From assembly GCF_022179525.1 (NCBI RefSeq), contig NZ_BPQX01000033.1:203668-267667 (forward strand): a stretch of DNA of 64,000 nt, written 5' to 3'. Of the stretch, positions 9,173 through 18,793 are shown one piece after another; positions within the stretch are counted from its first letter, which is position 1; each line of letters opens with the position of its first letter. The position numbers and the translations under genes are program-made. This DNA comes from Methylobacterium persicinum. Its GTDB lineage: Bacteria > Pseudomonadota > Alphaproteobacteria > Rhizobiales > Beijerinckiaceae. Below the pieces are notes generated by a model. The model was not told where the DNA came from. It saw only the letters and a program-made list of their open reading frames with translations, and made no database searches.

Positions 9173-10456
9173 TCACATCGCCCCCAAGGCCCGGGGCAGC
9201 CAGAGGGACAGAGCGGGCCAGTACGTGACGAGGATGAGGAAGCCCAGCATCGTCAGCAGCCACGGCAGGACGGCAACGGTGAGCTCCGAGATGCCCATAT
9301 GGGCGATGCCGCTCGCCACGTAGAGGTTCAGTCCGACCGGGGGGTGGCAGAGCCCGACTTCCATGTTGACCGCCATGATGATCCCAAAATGAATCGGATC
9401 GATCCCGAGCTTCACGGCGATGGGGAACAGGATCGGCGCCATAATCAGAAGGATCGAGGACGGCTCCATCACGTTGCCGGCCACCAGCAGGATGATGTTG
9501 ACGACGAGCAGGAACACCAGGGGGCTGAAGTTTTTGGCGATGAGCCATGCCGCCATCGCCTGGGGAATGTTCTCGGACGTCATCAGGAACGAGAACAGCA
9601 CCGCGTTCGTGATGATATAGAGGAGCATCGCACTCATGTTCGCCGAGGCGAGCAGCACGCGCGGCACATCCGAAAGCGTCAGGTCACGGTAGACGAAGAC
9701 GGCGATGACGAAGGCATAGACTGCCGCCGTCGCCGCGGCCTCGGTGGGCGTGAAGATGCCGGCATAGATGCCGCCGATCACCATCACCACGAGGAACAGA
9801 CCCCAGACGCTTTCGCGAAACGCCCGGAAGCGTTCGCCCCATGTCGCCTTGGGCATGCGCGGATAGCCGTTCTTCCGGGCGATCAGAAAGGTGACGGCCC
9901 CGAGCAGCAACGAAAGCACGATGCCCGGCATGACGCCGGCCAGGAAAAGGTTACCGATCGAGGAGTTGGTGGAGACACCGTACAGGACGAGGATGATCGA
10001 GGGCGGGACGAGGATACCGAGCGCGCCCGACGTGGTGATGATTCCGGCTCCGAACCGGCGAGGATAGCCCTCCGCGACCATGGCCGGCAGGGCGATCGAG
10101 CCGATGGCGACGACGGTCGCGACGCTCGACCCCGAGACCGCCGCGAACAGGGCGCAGGCGACCACGCCCGCCAGCCCGAGACCGCCCGGCCAGTGCCCGA
10201 CCAGGGAGGTCGTGAAGGCGATCATCCGCCGGGCGACACCGCCCTGGGCAAGGAAGTTTCCGGCCAGGATGAAGAACGGGATCGCCATGATCGAGAAATT
10301 CTCGATCCCCGTGAAAAGCTTGAGGGCGACGCTCTCGATCGGCACCTGGGTAAGGGTGAAGAGGAAGGTCAACACCGTCAGGCCGAGGGCGATGGAGATC
10401 GGCATGCCGGTGAGCATGAGGGCGATGAGCAGCCCGAAGATGATCACGCCGCTCAT
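9173..10456 (-). CDS. dctM: TRAP transporter large permease subunit, DctM family
   Basis: The 427-residue ion-coupled permease of a tripartite ATP-independent periplasmic transporter. It is highly hydrophobic, with some twelve membrane segments beginning SGVIIFGLLIALMLTGMPI. It shows DctM signatures such as PFFILAGNFLAQGGVARRM, ATVVAIGSIALPAM, LGILVPPSIILVLYG and PTEAAATAAVYAF, and ends with HPPVGLNLYVASG. The start at 10456 is used because the upstream in-frame extension is arginine-rich and out of character. It follows dctQ by 31 bp in the minus-strand operon headed by a CoA-transferase, so the imported acid is probably the substrate of that pathway. Confidence 0.92.
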   Translation of the reverse strand: MSGVIIFGLLIALMLTGMPISIALGLTVLTFLFTLTQVPIESVALKLFTGIENFSIMAIPFFILAGNFLAQGGVARRMIAFTTSLVGHWPGGLGLAGVVACALFAAVSGSSVATVVAIGSIALPAMVAEGYPRRFGAGIITTSGALGILVPPSIILVLYGVSTNSSIGNLFLAGVMPGIVLSLLLGAVTFLIARKNGYPRMPKATWGERFRAFRESVWGLFLVVMVIGGIYAGIFTPTEAAATAAVYAFVIAVFVYRDLTLSDVPRVLLASANMSAMLLYIITNAVLFSFLMTSENIPQAMAAWLIAKNFSPLVFLLVVNIILLVAGNVMEPSSILLIMAPILFPIAVKLGIDPIHFGIIMAVNMEVGLCHPPVGLNLYVASGIAHMGISELTVAVLPWLLTMLGFLILVTYWPALSLWLPRALGAM

Positions 10457-10487
10457 TCGTGCGGCTCTCCGCGTGCCATGAGTGCGC

Positions 10488-11075
10488 TCACGCCGGCCCT
10501 CCCTCGCGTCCCAGCTGGATTGGATCGACGCCCTCGACGGTTTCGACGCCATCGACATGGGCGTGGTCGCGGGCGGGCAGGTGCCCTGTGCGCAGGAAGG
10601 TCCAGGCCACTTGGAGGAAGCGGAAGCACATCAGGTAGGAGCCCAGCGGGATCGCGAGGTAGACGATCCAGACCGGGATCTCCATGTCCGGCGTTGTCTG
10701 GTCGGTATGGCCGATACGCCAGACGAAGCTCGCCCCGAGGGTGCCGACGATCCCCGTGAACAGGGCACCGGCCATCAGGCTGACGATCACCATCCCCCGG
10801 CGGGCGCGGGGCGGCAGCCGGTTCACCAGCACGTCGACGCCCACATGGATGCCGGTGCGGACACCGTAGGCCGCGCCGAATTTCGCGACCCAGATAAACA
10901 TGTAGATGCACAGTTCCTGGGACCACCCGAAGTCGATCCGATCGGTGTAGTCCTGCAGGCTCGGGATGCCTGAGAGGAAGCGGTGCACGACGGTGGCGAA
11001 GGTGATGAGCGTCGCCGCCGCCATCAGAGAGCCGATCAACAGCTCTTCGAGTCGGTCAAGGATCTTCAGGAGCAT
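10488..11075 (-). CDS. dctQ: TRAP transporter small permease subunit, DctQ family
   Basis: A 195-residue four-helix membrane subunit that pairs with DctM. It shows the DctQ pattern: LEELLIGSLMAAATLITFATVVHR at the N-terminus, WSQELCIYMFIWVAKFGAAYG and RTGIHVGVDVLVNRLPPRAR in the middle, and PVWIVYLAIPLGSYLMCFRF near the end. A hydrophilic tail of about 35 residues follows. It lies between the binding protein and DctM, with gaps of 54 and 31 bp, in one apparent transcript. Confidence 0.92.
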   Translation of the reverse strand: MLLKILDRLEELLIGSLMAAATLITFATVVHRFLSGIPSLQDYTDRIDFGWSQELCIYMFIWVAKFGAAYGVRTGIHVGVDVLVNRLPPRARRGMVIVSLMAGALFTGIVGTLGASFVWRIGHTDQTTPDMEIPVWIVYLAIPLGSYLMCFRFLQVAWTFLRTGHLPARDHAHVDGVETVEGVDPIQLGREGGPA

Positions 11076-11129
11076 GGGGTTCGCATCGGCTGCTGTCGAT
11101 TCAGGACAGGGCGGCTGCCGGCCGACGCC

Positions 11130-12134
11130 TCAATTCGCCGGCGCCCCCGCCGCCTCGGCTTCCTTGTTCAGGGCCGTGACCAAGTCCCTGCCCACCCGGG
11201 AGGCCATCTCCTTCTGCACCGGGGCCAGGGCCTTGCGCCACGCGGCGTTCTCGGCTTCCGTCGGCGTGTAGACCTCCGTCTTGCCGGTGGCGCGGATGGT
11301 GGCCAGCGCCTTCTCGTTGTCCGAGTTGGCGACCGAGTGCTCGAAATCCGTGGCATCCTTGATGCAGCCTTCGAGGGTCGTCCGAATGTCGGCCGGTAGG
11401 CCGTCCCAGAAAGGCTTGTTCACGATCACCGCGTAGCCGACATACCCGTGGTAGGTCAGCGTGGCGTGTTTCTGCACCTCGTTGATCTTCTGCGTCAGGA
11501 CGTTCGACGGCGGGTTCTCCTGGCCATCGACGACACCGGTCTGAAGGGCCTGATAAAGTTCAGAGAAGGCCAGGACTTGCGGCAGGGCGCCGATCTGCTT
11601 GAACTGCGCTTCGAGGACCTTGGACGACTGGATCCGCATCTTCAGGCCCTTCATGTCCTCCGGCAGGTGCATCGGCCGGTTCGAGGTCATGATCTTGAAG
11701 CCGTTGTCCCAGTAGGCCAGCCCCTTGATGCCCTTGCCTTCGAGCTTCTTAAACAAGCCCTGGCCGATCGGCCCGTCCTGCACCCGGCGAAGCACCTGTT
11801 CGTTCGGAAAGATGTAGGGAAGGTCGAAGGCCTCGAACTCCTTCACGCCGAGGGGCCCGAACTTGCTTGTCGAGGGCGCGAGCATCTGTACCGCGCCGAG
11901 TTGAAGCATCTCGACTTCTTCTTTGTCCTTGTAGAGCGTGCTGTTCGGATAGATCTCGACCTTCACCGCACCCTTGGTACGTTCCTCGGCGAGTTGCTTG
12001 AACTTTTCGGCGCCCTGCCCCTTCGGCGTGTCGGCCGTCACGACATGGCTGAACTTGATGATGATCGGGTCCGCCCAAGCCGGGGACGCGAATGCCAGCG
12101 CGCAGCCGAACGCACCGAACAGCAGAGCCTTCAT
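11130..12134 (-). CDS. dctP: TRAP transporter substrate-binding protein, DctP family
   Basis: A 334-residue periplasmic receptor delivering an organic acid to DctQM. A Sec signal peptide covers residues 1-21 (hydrophobic LLFGAFGCALAFASPAWA, cleavage after AWA). The mature protein opens IIIKFSHVVTADTPKGQGA. It contains SELYQALQTGVVDGQENPP, the DctP signature, and the binding-site arginine region LKMRIQSSKV. It belongs to the dicarboxylate-type DctP group. A 139-bp gap separates it from the upstream hydratase gene, so a second promoter is possible. Confidence 0.93.
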   Translation of the reverse strand: MKALLFGAFGCALAFASPAWADPIIIKFSHVVTADTPKGQGAEKFKQLAEERTKGAVKVEIYPNSTLYKDKEEVEMLQLGAVQMLAPSTSKFGPLGVKEFEAFDLPYIFPNEQVLRRVQDGPIGQGLFKKLEGKGIKGLAYWDNGFKIMTSNRPMHLPEDMKGLKMRIQSSKVLEAQFKQIGALPQVLAFSELYQALQTGVVDGQENPPSNVLTQKINEVQKHATLTYHGYVGYAVIVNKPFWDGLPADIRTTLEGCIKDATDFEHSVANSDNEKALATIRATGKTEVYTPTEAENAAWRKALAPVQKEMASRVGRDLVTALNKEAEAAGAPAN

Positions 12135-12273
12135 GGTGTCCTCCCGGGATGCCCAGTTCGGGCTCTTTGTATTTTGAATAGCCTGTCAGGCTCGGCGCCG
12201 AACGGCAAGGGTTCGGCTGACCAAAAGCTTCATTTCGCCCAAGCTTCCGGTTCGGTCGCGTGAGCGAGGCGCC

Positions 12274-13110
12274 TTACACGGAGGCGGTGGCCCGCATGCA
12301 GATCCGGCCTGATGCGTCCAGGGTGACGCCTTCCCAGCCCTGGCTGTTGGTGCGGCCGCAGACGGAAAAGGTCTGGTTGGCGGTCATAGGCGACACGCCC
12401 CGGTGCCGGAAGCGGACCGGAACCCGGCCGAGCGTGGCCGTCGCGAGGTTCATGAGCAGGGTCGCCTGAATTGGCCCATGAACCACGAGGTCGGCATAGC
12501 CCTCGACCTTGGTGGCGTAGGGTTGATCGTAATGAAATCGATGGCCGTTAAAGGTGATCGCCGAGTAGCGGAACAGCAGGGTCGGCGTCGCAAGCAATTG
12601 CCACACGGCCTCGTACTCGGAAGGATTGGCCCGCTCGGGCACCGTCTCCGAGCCGGTCTGAGCGCCCGCGGCCTCCCGGTAGACGATGTCCTGCCGTTCG
12701 CGGATCGCCACGCCCCGCGGTCCGATCACCTCGTGGGATACGGTGACGAAGCAGAGGCGCCCGCTGCGACCCTCCTTGAAGGCCACGTCCTGCAAGGTCT
12801 CGATCCGGGTGACGGCATCGCCTTCCCGGAGGGCGGACAGGGTCTCGACCTCGCCGCCGGCCCACATGCGGCGGGGCAGCGGGACCGGCGGCAGAAAGCC
12901 CCCCTTGGCGGCATGGCCGTCCGGGCCGAGGGCGGCCGCGGCCGGCGTCTCGGGTGCGAGGCACCAGTGGAACGCCGGCCATGCGTCTCCGTCCGGCACA
13001 GGCGCAAGGTGGGGCGCGAAGGTCGCCCGGAACTCCGCCATGAGCCGGGGCGTCACCAGATCCCGGCCCTCACGGCGCCGGCCGATCCAGTCCGCGAAGT
13101 CGTTTCCCAT
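12274..13110 (-). CDS. MaoC/HTD2-type (mesaconyl-C4-CoA-hydratase-like) enoyl-CoA hydratase
   Basis: A 278-residue double hot-dog hydratase of the FAS1-like dehydratase group, to which mesaconyl-C4-CoA hydratase belongs. The N-terminal half has a substrate-gating hot-dog fold. The C-terminal half carries the active-site stretch FRYSAITFNGHRFHYD and the following GYADLVVHGPIQATLLMNL, strongly typical of this subgroup. The start at 13110 (MGNDFADWIG) is 11 bp after the short-chain dehydrogenase stop; the longer open frame upstream is a shadow of that gene. Next to a CoA-transferase and a TRAP importer, it probably hydrates an unsaturated acyl-CoA made from the imported acid. Confidence 0.8.
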   Translation of the reverse strand: MGNDFADWIGRRREGRDLVTPRLMAEFRATFAPHLAPVPDGDAWPAFHWCLAPETPAAAALGPDGHAAKGGFLPPVPLPRRMWAGGEVETLSALREGDAVTRIETLQDVAFKEGRSGRLCFVTVSHEVIGPRGVAIRERQDIVYREAAGAQTGSETVPERANPSEYEAVWQLLATPTLLFRYSAITFNGHRFHYDQPYATKVEGYADLVVHGPIQATLLMNLATATLGRVPVRFRHRGVSPMTANQTFSVCGRTNSQGWEGVTLDASGRICMRATASV

Positions 13111-13121
13111 CGCCCCCTCCG

Positions 13122-13871
13122 TCACGCGGTCCGGCCGCCATCGACGGGCAGGTCGATCCCGGTGATGAACGCAGCCTCGTCGGATGCCAGGAACAGGGCC
13201 GCCGCCGCGATATCCTCGGCCGTCGAGAGGCGTCCGAGGGGAATGGTCGAAATGAACTTCGTCCGGTTCTCGGGCGTGTCCGGCACGCCCATGAATTCCT
13301 CCAGCAATCCGGTCGCCCCCATGACCGGGCAGAGGGCGTTCACCCGGATCTTCCAGGGTGCCAGTTCGAGGGCGAGGGAATGGGTGGCGAGGCTCGCCGC
13401 ACCCTTCGACGCATTGTACCACGTGAGGCCGGGCCGGGGCCGAAGGGCCGCCGTCGAACTGACGTTGAGGATCACCCCGCCGCCGTTGTCGCGCATCACC
13501 GGCGCGGCCGAGCGGACGAAATGGAAGATCGACTTCACGTTCACCCTGAAGACGCGGTCGAAATCCTCCTCCGTCACTTCCATCAGCGGCTTGTTGCGAT
13601 GGGTGGTGCCGGCATTGTTGACGAGGATGTGTGCTGCGCCGAAGCGCTTGCCCGTCTCCTCCACCACCGCCGCGACATCCGCCGCCGACCCGACATCGGC
13701 GGTGAGGGCGATGGCTCGATCGCCGAGGGTGCGCGCGAGCGATTCCACGGCGTCCGGCCGGATATCGACCAGGGCGACCCGGGCGCCCTCCGCGACGAAG
13801 CGCTCCGCGATGCCGGCACCGAAACCGCCGCCCGCACCTGTGACGATGGCGATCTTGCCCTCAAGCCGCAT
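13122..13871 (-). CDS. SDR-family NAD(P)-dependent oxidoreductase
   Basis: A 249-residue classical short-chain dehydrogenase. It has the cofactor loop TGAGGGFG at 11-18, Asp36 after the second strand (ALVDI, which favours NAD over NADP), NNAG at 85-88, the catalytic serine in NVSS around 138, and YNASK at 152-156. It ends TGIDLPVDGG, a typical SDR close. It lies between the CoA-transferase (29-bp gap) and the hydratase (11-bp gap), so it plausibly oxidises the hydroxyacyl-CoA the hydratase makes. Substrate unproven. Confidence 0.9.
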   Translation of the reverse strand: MRLEGKIAIVTGAGGGFGAGIAERFVAEGARVALVDIRPDAVESLARTLGDRAIALTADVGSAADVAAVVEETGKRFGAAHILVNNAGTTHRNKPLMEVTEEDFDRVFRVNVKSIFHFVRSAAPVMRDNGGGVILNVSSTAALRPRPGLTWYNASKGAASLATHSLALELAPWKIRVNALCPVMGATGLLEEFMGVPDTPENRTKFISTIPLGRLSTAEDIAAAALFLASDEAAFITGIDLPVDGGRTA

Positions 13872-13900
13872 GGTATCCTCCCGGTGTCGCTTGTGTCGTT

Positions 13901-15061
13901 TCAGACTATCGCCGCGCCGAACTCTTCGCGGATCCGCGCGCTATGCTCGCCGACCGCCGGAACCGGCCCGAGGGGCCGCACTTCGCCATCGACGAGGACC
14001 GGTGGCGCCACGATCCGCGCCGTTCCGGCAGGCGTCTCGACCTCAGTACGGACCAGGGCGGGATGTGTGGCAAGATCGGCGAGGGTGTTGACGAAGCCGT
14101 ATGCGGTGCCCGCCGCCTTGAGCCGCGCCGCGGCTTCATCCCGGGTCAGAAGGCCGATGACCTGCCCGATCCGGCCATCGACCGCAGCGCGGTTGGCGAC
14201 GCGGGCATTGTTGGAGCCGTACCCTTCGGCACGGGCCAGATCCGGCTCGCCGAGGACGCGGTCGCAGAAGGAGGCCCATTCCCGCTCATTCTGAATGGAG
14301 ATCAGCACGAGGCTTTCGTCCGCAGTCCGGTACGCGCCGTAGGGGCTGATCGAGGGGTGGGCGAGGCCGAGGCGCTCTGGCGTGCGTCCGGTCCCCTCGT
14401 AATAGAGCAGCGGCACGTTCATCCAGTCCGCCGCGCCGCTGAACAGGCTGACTTCCAGCGCGGCGCCCTCCCCCGTGATGCCCCTGGCGATCAGGGCCTC
14501 CAGCACGGCGGCATGGGCATCCATTCCGCAGGCGACGTCGCAGACGGAGACGCCGACCCTCCCTGGTCCGGCGGGGTGTCCGGTGATTCCCGCCAGTCCG
14601 CTTTCGGCCTGCACGAGCAGATCGTAGGCCTTCATGTCGGCGTAGGAATGCCCCGTTCCGTACCCGGTGATGTCCACCGTGATCAGACGCGGATGGCGGC
14701 GGCGAAGCTCGGCCGAGCCGAAACCCGCCCGCGCCGCTGCGCCCGGCGCGAGATTCTGAACGAAGACATCCGTCGTCTCCAGGATGCGATGCAGGAGGGC
14801 GGCATCGCCCCGGTCCTTGATATCGGCGACGAGGCTTTCCTTGCCGCGATTGAGCCAGACGAAATAGCTCGCAAGACCGTTCACCGCCGCATCGTAGCCG
14901 CGGGCGAAATCACCTTCCGGACGTTCGATCTTGATGACGCGGGCCCCGGCATCGGCGAGGCGGGAGGTGCAGTAAGGTGCTGCCACCGCCTGTTCGAGGG
15001 CCAGGACCGTAAGGCCCTTCAGCGGAAGCGATCTCGTGCGGCCTTGTCCGTCCGGCGGCAT
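13901..15061 (-). CDS. class III (CaiB/BaiF-type) CoA-transferase
   Basis: A 386-residue family III CoA-transferase, which moves CoA between acyl-CoA and a free acid through an aspartyl-CoA thioester. The N-terminus GLTVLALEQAVAAPYCTSRL and KIERPEGDFARGYD are typical. The catalytic aspartate is Asp175 in SVCDVACGM. The sequence resembles the mesaconyl-CoA C1-C4 transferase and succinyl-CoA:acid transferase branch more than formyl-CoA transferase, but the branch cannot be fixed by eye. A GGGGG ribosome site sits before the ATG at 15061. It is first gene of the operon and would activate the acid imported by the TRAP system. Confidence 0.88.
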   Translation of the reverse strand: MPPDGQGRTRSLPLKGLTVLALEQAVAAPYCTSRLADAGARVIKIERPEGDFARGYDAAVNGLASYFVWLNRGKESLVADIKDRGDAALLHRILETTDVFVQNLAPGAAARAGFGSAELRRRHPRLITVDITGYGTGHSYADMKAYDLLVQAESGLAGITGHPAGPGRVGVSVCDVACGMDAHAAVLEALIARGITGEGAALEVSLFSGAADWMNVPLLYYEGTGRTPERLGLAHPSISPYGAYRTADESLVLISIQNEREWASFCDRVLGEPDLARAEGYGSNNARVANRAAVDGRIGQVIGLLTRDEAAARLKAAGTAYGFVNTLADLATHPALVRTEVETPAGTARIVAPPVLVDGEVRPLGPVPAVGEHSARIREEFGAAIV

Positions 15062-15367
15062 GCTGTTCCCCCTGGCCCCGTTCGGCCCGTGCGACCGAGC
15101 CGGTTCTTCTTGGCGTTCGTCCTGACATGGCGCAGGGCGCCTGCCCTGTCCAACCCTCAGGGATGGGCTCGCCCGGCCGTTCGTTAATCCGACGCCGAAT
15201 GCGCCGATTCATTCACAGAGTGAGGCTCACTAATTTCACAAAACCTCGAGTTTAGTTTATGCGCACAGACTTTGGTGTTTCGCGATAAAAGCAGCATTGA
15301 GCGCTTGAAAACAGCGCGGTGATGATGAAATTGCGATCGGACGAATCAGATAAAGGGGCCCGAAATT
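15062..15367. other. intergenic region upstream of the CoA-transferase operon and mucR-like gene
   Basis: A 306-bp divergent promoter region. The half nearest the MucR-like gene is unusually AT-rich for this genome (about 15225-15365, with TAATTTCACAAAA and GTTTAGTTTATG). MucR/Ros proteins favour AT-rich targets with TA steps, and members of the family repress themselves, so this may be its own operator. No repeat, hairpin or RNA gene was recognised. Confidence 0.4.
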
Positions 15368-15841
15368 ATGTCGGACGACATGGCGCAACCTGCGGCTGAC
15401 GATATGATGCACCAACTCAGCCTTTACGTGAGTGATGTCATCTCCGCATACGTGGCCAACAATCCTTTGCCTGCTGCGGAGCTTCCAGCGCTCATCGGCA
15501 GCGTCCATGCGGCCCTCAAGCGCCTCGCCGAGACCGACACGGCGGATTCGGGTAAGGATGCGGAGAGGGTGCAGAAGCCGACCAACGCGGAGATCCGCAA
15601 GTCCATCGGGCGCGATGGTCTGGTCAGCTTCATCGACGGCAAGGTCTACAAGACCCTGAAGCGCCACCTGTCCAGCCACGGGCTCGATCCCGAGAGTTAC
15701 CGCGAGCGTTTCGGCCTGCCGAGCGACTATCCGATGGTCGCCCCGAGCTATGCCGCCCGCCGCTCCGCCCTGGCCAAGGAAATCGGCCTCGGCCGCCCGG
15801 GGGCCCTCGCCGCCCGGCAGGCCAAGCGGGACGCCGCCTGA
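15368..15841 (+). CDS. MucR/Ros-family transcriptional regulator with altered zinc-finger ligand
   Basis: A 157-residue member of the alphaproteobacterial MucR/Ros family, which controls surface polysaccharides, motility and symbiosis or virulence genes and bridges AT-rich DNA. The N-terminal oligomerisation part includes VSDVISAYVANNPL. The C-terminal domain reads KTLKRHLSSHGLDPESYRERF, then GLPSDYPMVAPSYAARRS, the family signature. In classical MucR the metal is held by Cys, Asp, His, His. Here the aligned positions are Ser87, Asp90, His100 and His104, so the cysteine is gone. Some Mesorhizobium homologues fold without zinc, so the protein may still be active. Confidence 0.9.
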   Translation: MSDDMAQPAADDMMHQLSLYVSDVISAYVANNPLPAAELPALIGSVHAALKRLAETDTADSGKDAERVQKPTNAEIRKSIGRDGLVSFIDGKVYKTLKRHLSSHGLDPESYRERFGLPSDYPMVAPSYAARRSALAKEIGLGRPGALAARQAKRDAA

Positions 15842-15983
15842 CGCGAAGCGGGCGCGCCGTGACCGTCGCGTGAGACAACGGCAGATCTTCGTCGCCACCA
15901 TTCCTGTCATGCCTATTATTCGGGCTGGACCGCATGCTTGCGGCTGACTACCGAATGGCTGAAACGACCCAGGGAGGTACGAC

Positions 15984-16166
15984 ATGACCGCTGTTGTCTT
16001 TGCGATAACGCGCGCGTCGGCTTCGAACGATGCGGACATTCGCCAACGGAAGGCCGAGGCGGAGACGCTTCACTCGGCCCTCCGCGCCGACAGGAAGGCC
16101 CGCGATGAGCGCACCGCCCGTCTCCGCGCCATGCTGATGGCCGTGGGTGAAGAACCGGGCTGCTGA
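15984..16166 (+). CDS. small charged hypothetical protein
   Basis: A 60-residue protein of unknown function. Residues 1-14 are mildly hydrophobic; residues 15-50 are a highly charged, probably helical stretch (ADIRQRKAEAETLHSALRAD) that could form a coiled coil; it ends with a lone cysteine (EEPGC). The gene is accepted because AGGGAGG, a near-perfect ribosome-binding site, lies six bases before the ATG. It sits between the MucR-like gene and urease, with no obvious link to either. Confidence 0.55.
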   Translation: MTAVVFAITRASASNDADIRQRKAEAETLHSALRADRKARDERTARLRAMLMAVGEEPGC

Positions 16167-16345
16167 ACGCCTCTTTTGTTTAGCCGTGCGGGGATACGCC
16201 GCCTGCGCATAGGACTGCCGCGATACCGCGCCTCGGCCTCGTCGCACGCAGTATGATGTCTCCGCGGATGGCGGAACGGCCTTGACCTGCCGTCGAGCAT
16301 GATCCTTGCTCCGCCAGCTTCAACTGGCCACGAGACGAGGCGACG

Positions 16346-16966
16346 GTGCTCCTCACCCCCCGCGAGAAGGACAAGCTGCTCATCGCGATGGCGGCGCAGG
16401 TGGCGCGCAACCGCCTCGCCCGGGGCGTGAAGCTCAACCATCCCGAGGCCGTGGCGCTGATCTCGGACTTCGTGGTTGAGGGTGCCCGCGACGGGCGGAC
16501 GGTCGCCGAGCTGATGGCCGCCGGGGCCTCGGTGCTGACCGCCGACCAAGTGATGCCCGGCATCCCCGAGATGATCCACGACATCCAAGTGGAGGCCACC
16601 TTCCCGGATGGCACGAAGCTCGTCACCGTCCATCATCCGATCCGCGGCGCCCCCTCCCAGGACGTGCCGGGCGCGGTGACGACCGAGCCGGGGGAGATCG
16701 TGTTCAATGCCGGTGCGGAGCGGACGGTGATCGAGGTCGCCAATTCGGGCGACCGGCCGATCCAGGTCGGCTCGCACTACCACTTCTTCGAGGCCAATCC
16801 GGGCCTCGTCTTCGACCGGGCCCAGGCCAGGGGAAAGCGTCTCGACATCGCCCCCGGCACGGCTGTGCGGTTCGAGCCTGGTTCGACGCGGCAGGTTACC
16901 CTGGTGCCCCTGTCGGGTGAGCGGATCGTCCACGGCTTCCGCGGCGACGTGATGGGCAAGTTGTGA
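16346..16966 (+). CDS. ureAB: urease subunit gamma/beta fusion
   Basis: A 206-residue fusion of the two small urease subunits. Residues 1-100 are UreA ([21 protein letters not shown], then [21 protein letters not shown]). Residues about 105-206 are UreB ([23 protein letters not shown] is its start, then [20 protein letters not shown] and [14 protein letters not shown]). The GTG start at 16346 has GAGG upstream. Such fusions occur in several lineages, including some alphaproteobacteria. It is followed 31 bp later by ureC and then the accessory genes on the same strand. Confidence 0.93.
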   Translation: MLLTPREKDKLLIAMAAQVARNRLARGVKLNHPEAVALISDFVVEGARDGRTVAELMAAGASVLTADQVMPGIPEMIHDIQVEATFPDGTKLVTVHHPIRGAPSQDVPGAVTTEPGEIVFNAGAERTVIEVANSGDRPIQVGSHYHFFEANPGLVFDRAQARGKRLDIAPGTAVRFEPGSTRQVTLVPLSGERIVHGFRGDVMGKL

Positions 16967-16997
16967 TGCAGGCTCTGCAAGGCCGGAGGCCGAGGTC

Positions 16998-18725
16998 GTG
17001 AGCAATTCCCCCAAGCCGGCGAGCCTGCCCCGCTCCGCTTATGCCGACATGTTCGGACCCACGGTGGGCGACCGGATCCGCCTCGCCGACACCTCCCTGG
17101 AGATCACCGTCGAACGAGACTTCACCACTTATGGTGAGGAGGTGAAGTTCGGCGGCGGGAAGGTCATCCGCGATGGGATGGGCCAATCCCAAGCGCCGAA
17201 CGCGGCCGGCGCGGTCGATACCGTCATCACCAACGCCGTGGTGCTGGACCACTGGGGCATCGTGAAGTGCGATGTCGGCATCGTGCGCGGACGCATCGCG
17301 AAGCTCGGCAAGGCCGGCAACCCGGATGTGCAGCCGGGCGTCGATATCGTCGTCGGCCCGGGGACGGAGGTGATCGCGGGGGAGGGCAAGATCCTCACCG
17401 CGGGCGGGTTCGACAGCCACATCCACTTCATCTGCCCGCAGCAGATCGAGGAGGCCCTGTGCTCGGGCATCACGACGATGCTCGGCGGCGGCACGGGTCC
17501 GGCGCACGGCACCTTCGCCACCACCTGCACGCCCGGCCCCTGGCATATCGCGCGGATGATCGAGGCGGCGGATGCCTTCCCGATGAACCTCGCCTTCGCC
17601 GGCAAGGGTAACGCCTCGAGGCCGGAGAGTCTGATCGAGATGGTCCGCGGCGGCGCCTGCGCCCTGAAGCTTCACGAGGATTGGGGCACGACGCCGGCAG
17701 CCATCGACACCTGCCTGAGTGTGGCCGACGCCCACGACGTGCAGGTGATGATCCACACGGACACGCTCAACGAATCGGGCTTCGTCGAGGACACGATCGC
17801 CGCCTTCAGAGGCCGGACGATCCACGCCTTCCACACCGAGGGCGCGGGCGGCGGGCACGCGCCGGACATCATCAAGGTCGCGGGGCTGGCCAACGTGCTG
17901 CCCTCGTCCACGAATCCGACGCGGCCCTACACCCGCAACACCATCGACGAGCATCTCGACATGCTGATGGTGTGCCACCACCTCGATCCGTCGATTCCGG
18001 AGGATCTCGCCTTCGCCGAGAGCCGTATCCGCAAGGAGACCATCGCGGCGGAGGATATCCTCCACGATATCGGCGCCCTCTCGATGATGTCGTCGGACAG
18101 CCAAGCCATGGGCCGGGTCGGCGAGGTCGTCATTCGCACGTGGCAGACCGCGGACAAGATGAAACGGCAGCGCGGTGCCCTCCCGGGGGACGCCTCCGGC
18201 ACGGACAACCTCCGCGCCCGGCGCTACGTGGCCAAGTACACGATCAATCCTGCCATCGCGCACGGCGTGTCCCGGCATATCGGTTCGGTAGAACCGGGTA
18301 AGCTCGCCGACCTCGTGCTGTGGACCCCGGCCTTCTTCGGCGTAAAGCCCGACCTCGTGCTCAAGGGCGGCGCCATCGCCGCCGCGCCAATGGGTGACCC
18401 GAACGCGTCGATCCCGACGCCGCAGCCGGTTCACTACCGGCCGATGTTCGGCGCCTACGGCCGCGTGCCCTATTCCACCGCCCTCACCTTCGTCTCGAAA
18501 GCCGCCCTGGAGGACGGATTGCGCGAGCGCATCGGCGTGCAGAAGGAGATGGCGGCCGTGGAGAACGTCCGCGGCGGCATCTCCAAGAAGAGCATGGTGC
18601 TCAACGACGCGACCCCGGTGATCGAGGTTGATCCCGAGACCTACGACGTGCGTGCCGACGGGGAACTGCTGGTCTGCGAGCCGGCCGACGTGTTGCCCAT
18701 GGCGCAGCGGTACTTCTTGTTTTGA
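16998..18725 (+). CDS. ureC: urease subunit alpha (catalytic)
   Basis: The 575-residue catalytic subunit, hydrolysing urea to ammonia and carbamate in the cytoplasm. All dinickel-site residues are present by alignment to the Klebsiella enzyme with a constant offset of seven: His141 and His143 (DSHIHF), the carbamylated Lys224 (ALKLHEDWG), His253, His279 ([15 protein letters not shown]), the catalytic flap His327 (MVCHHLDP) and Asp367 (SSDSQAMG). The GTG start at 16998 gives [20 protein letters not shown]. It is slightly longer than usual at the N-terminus. A complete, probably active subunit. Confidence 0.96.
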   Translation: MSNSPKPASLPRSAYADMFGPTVGDRIRLADTSLEITVERDFTTYGEEVKFGGGKVIRDGMGQSQAPNAAGAVDTVITNAVVLDHWGIVKCDVGIVRGRIAKLGKAGNPDVQPGVDIVVGPGTEVIAGEGKILTAGGFDSHIHFICPQQIEEALCSGITTMLGGGTGPAHGTFATTCTPGPWHIARMIEAADAFPMNLAFAGKGNASRPESLIEMVRGGACALKLHEDWGTTPAAIDTCLSVADAHDVQVMIHTDTLNESGFVEDTIAAFRGRTIHAFHTEGAGGGHAPDIIKVAGLANVLPSSTNPTRPYTRNTIDEHLDMLMVCHHLDPSIPEDLAFAESRIRKETIAAEDILHDIGALSMMSSDSQAMGRVGEVVIRTWQTADKMKRQRGALPGDASGTDNLRARRYVAKYTINPAIAHGVSRHIGSVEPGKLADLVLWTPAFFGVKPDLVLKGGAIAAAPMGDPNASIPTPQPVHYRPMFGAYGRVPYSTALTFVSKAALEDGLRERIGVQKEMAAVENVRGGISKKSMVLNDATPVIEVDPETYDVRADGELLVCEPADVLPMAQRYFLF

Positions 18726-18793
18726 TCCGCGCCGTCATCACGAGCAATTCGAAGCAATGACGACGCGGGACTGGACGCCTGGGACATGACATC

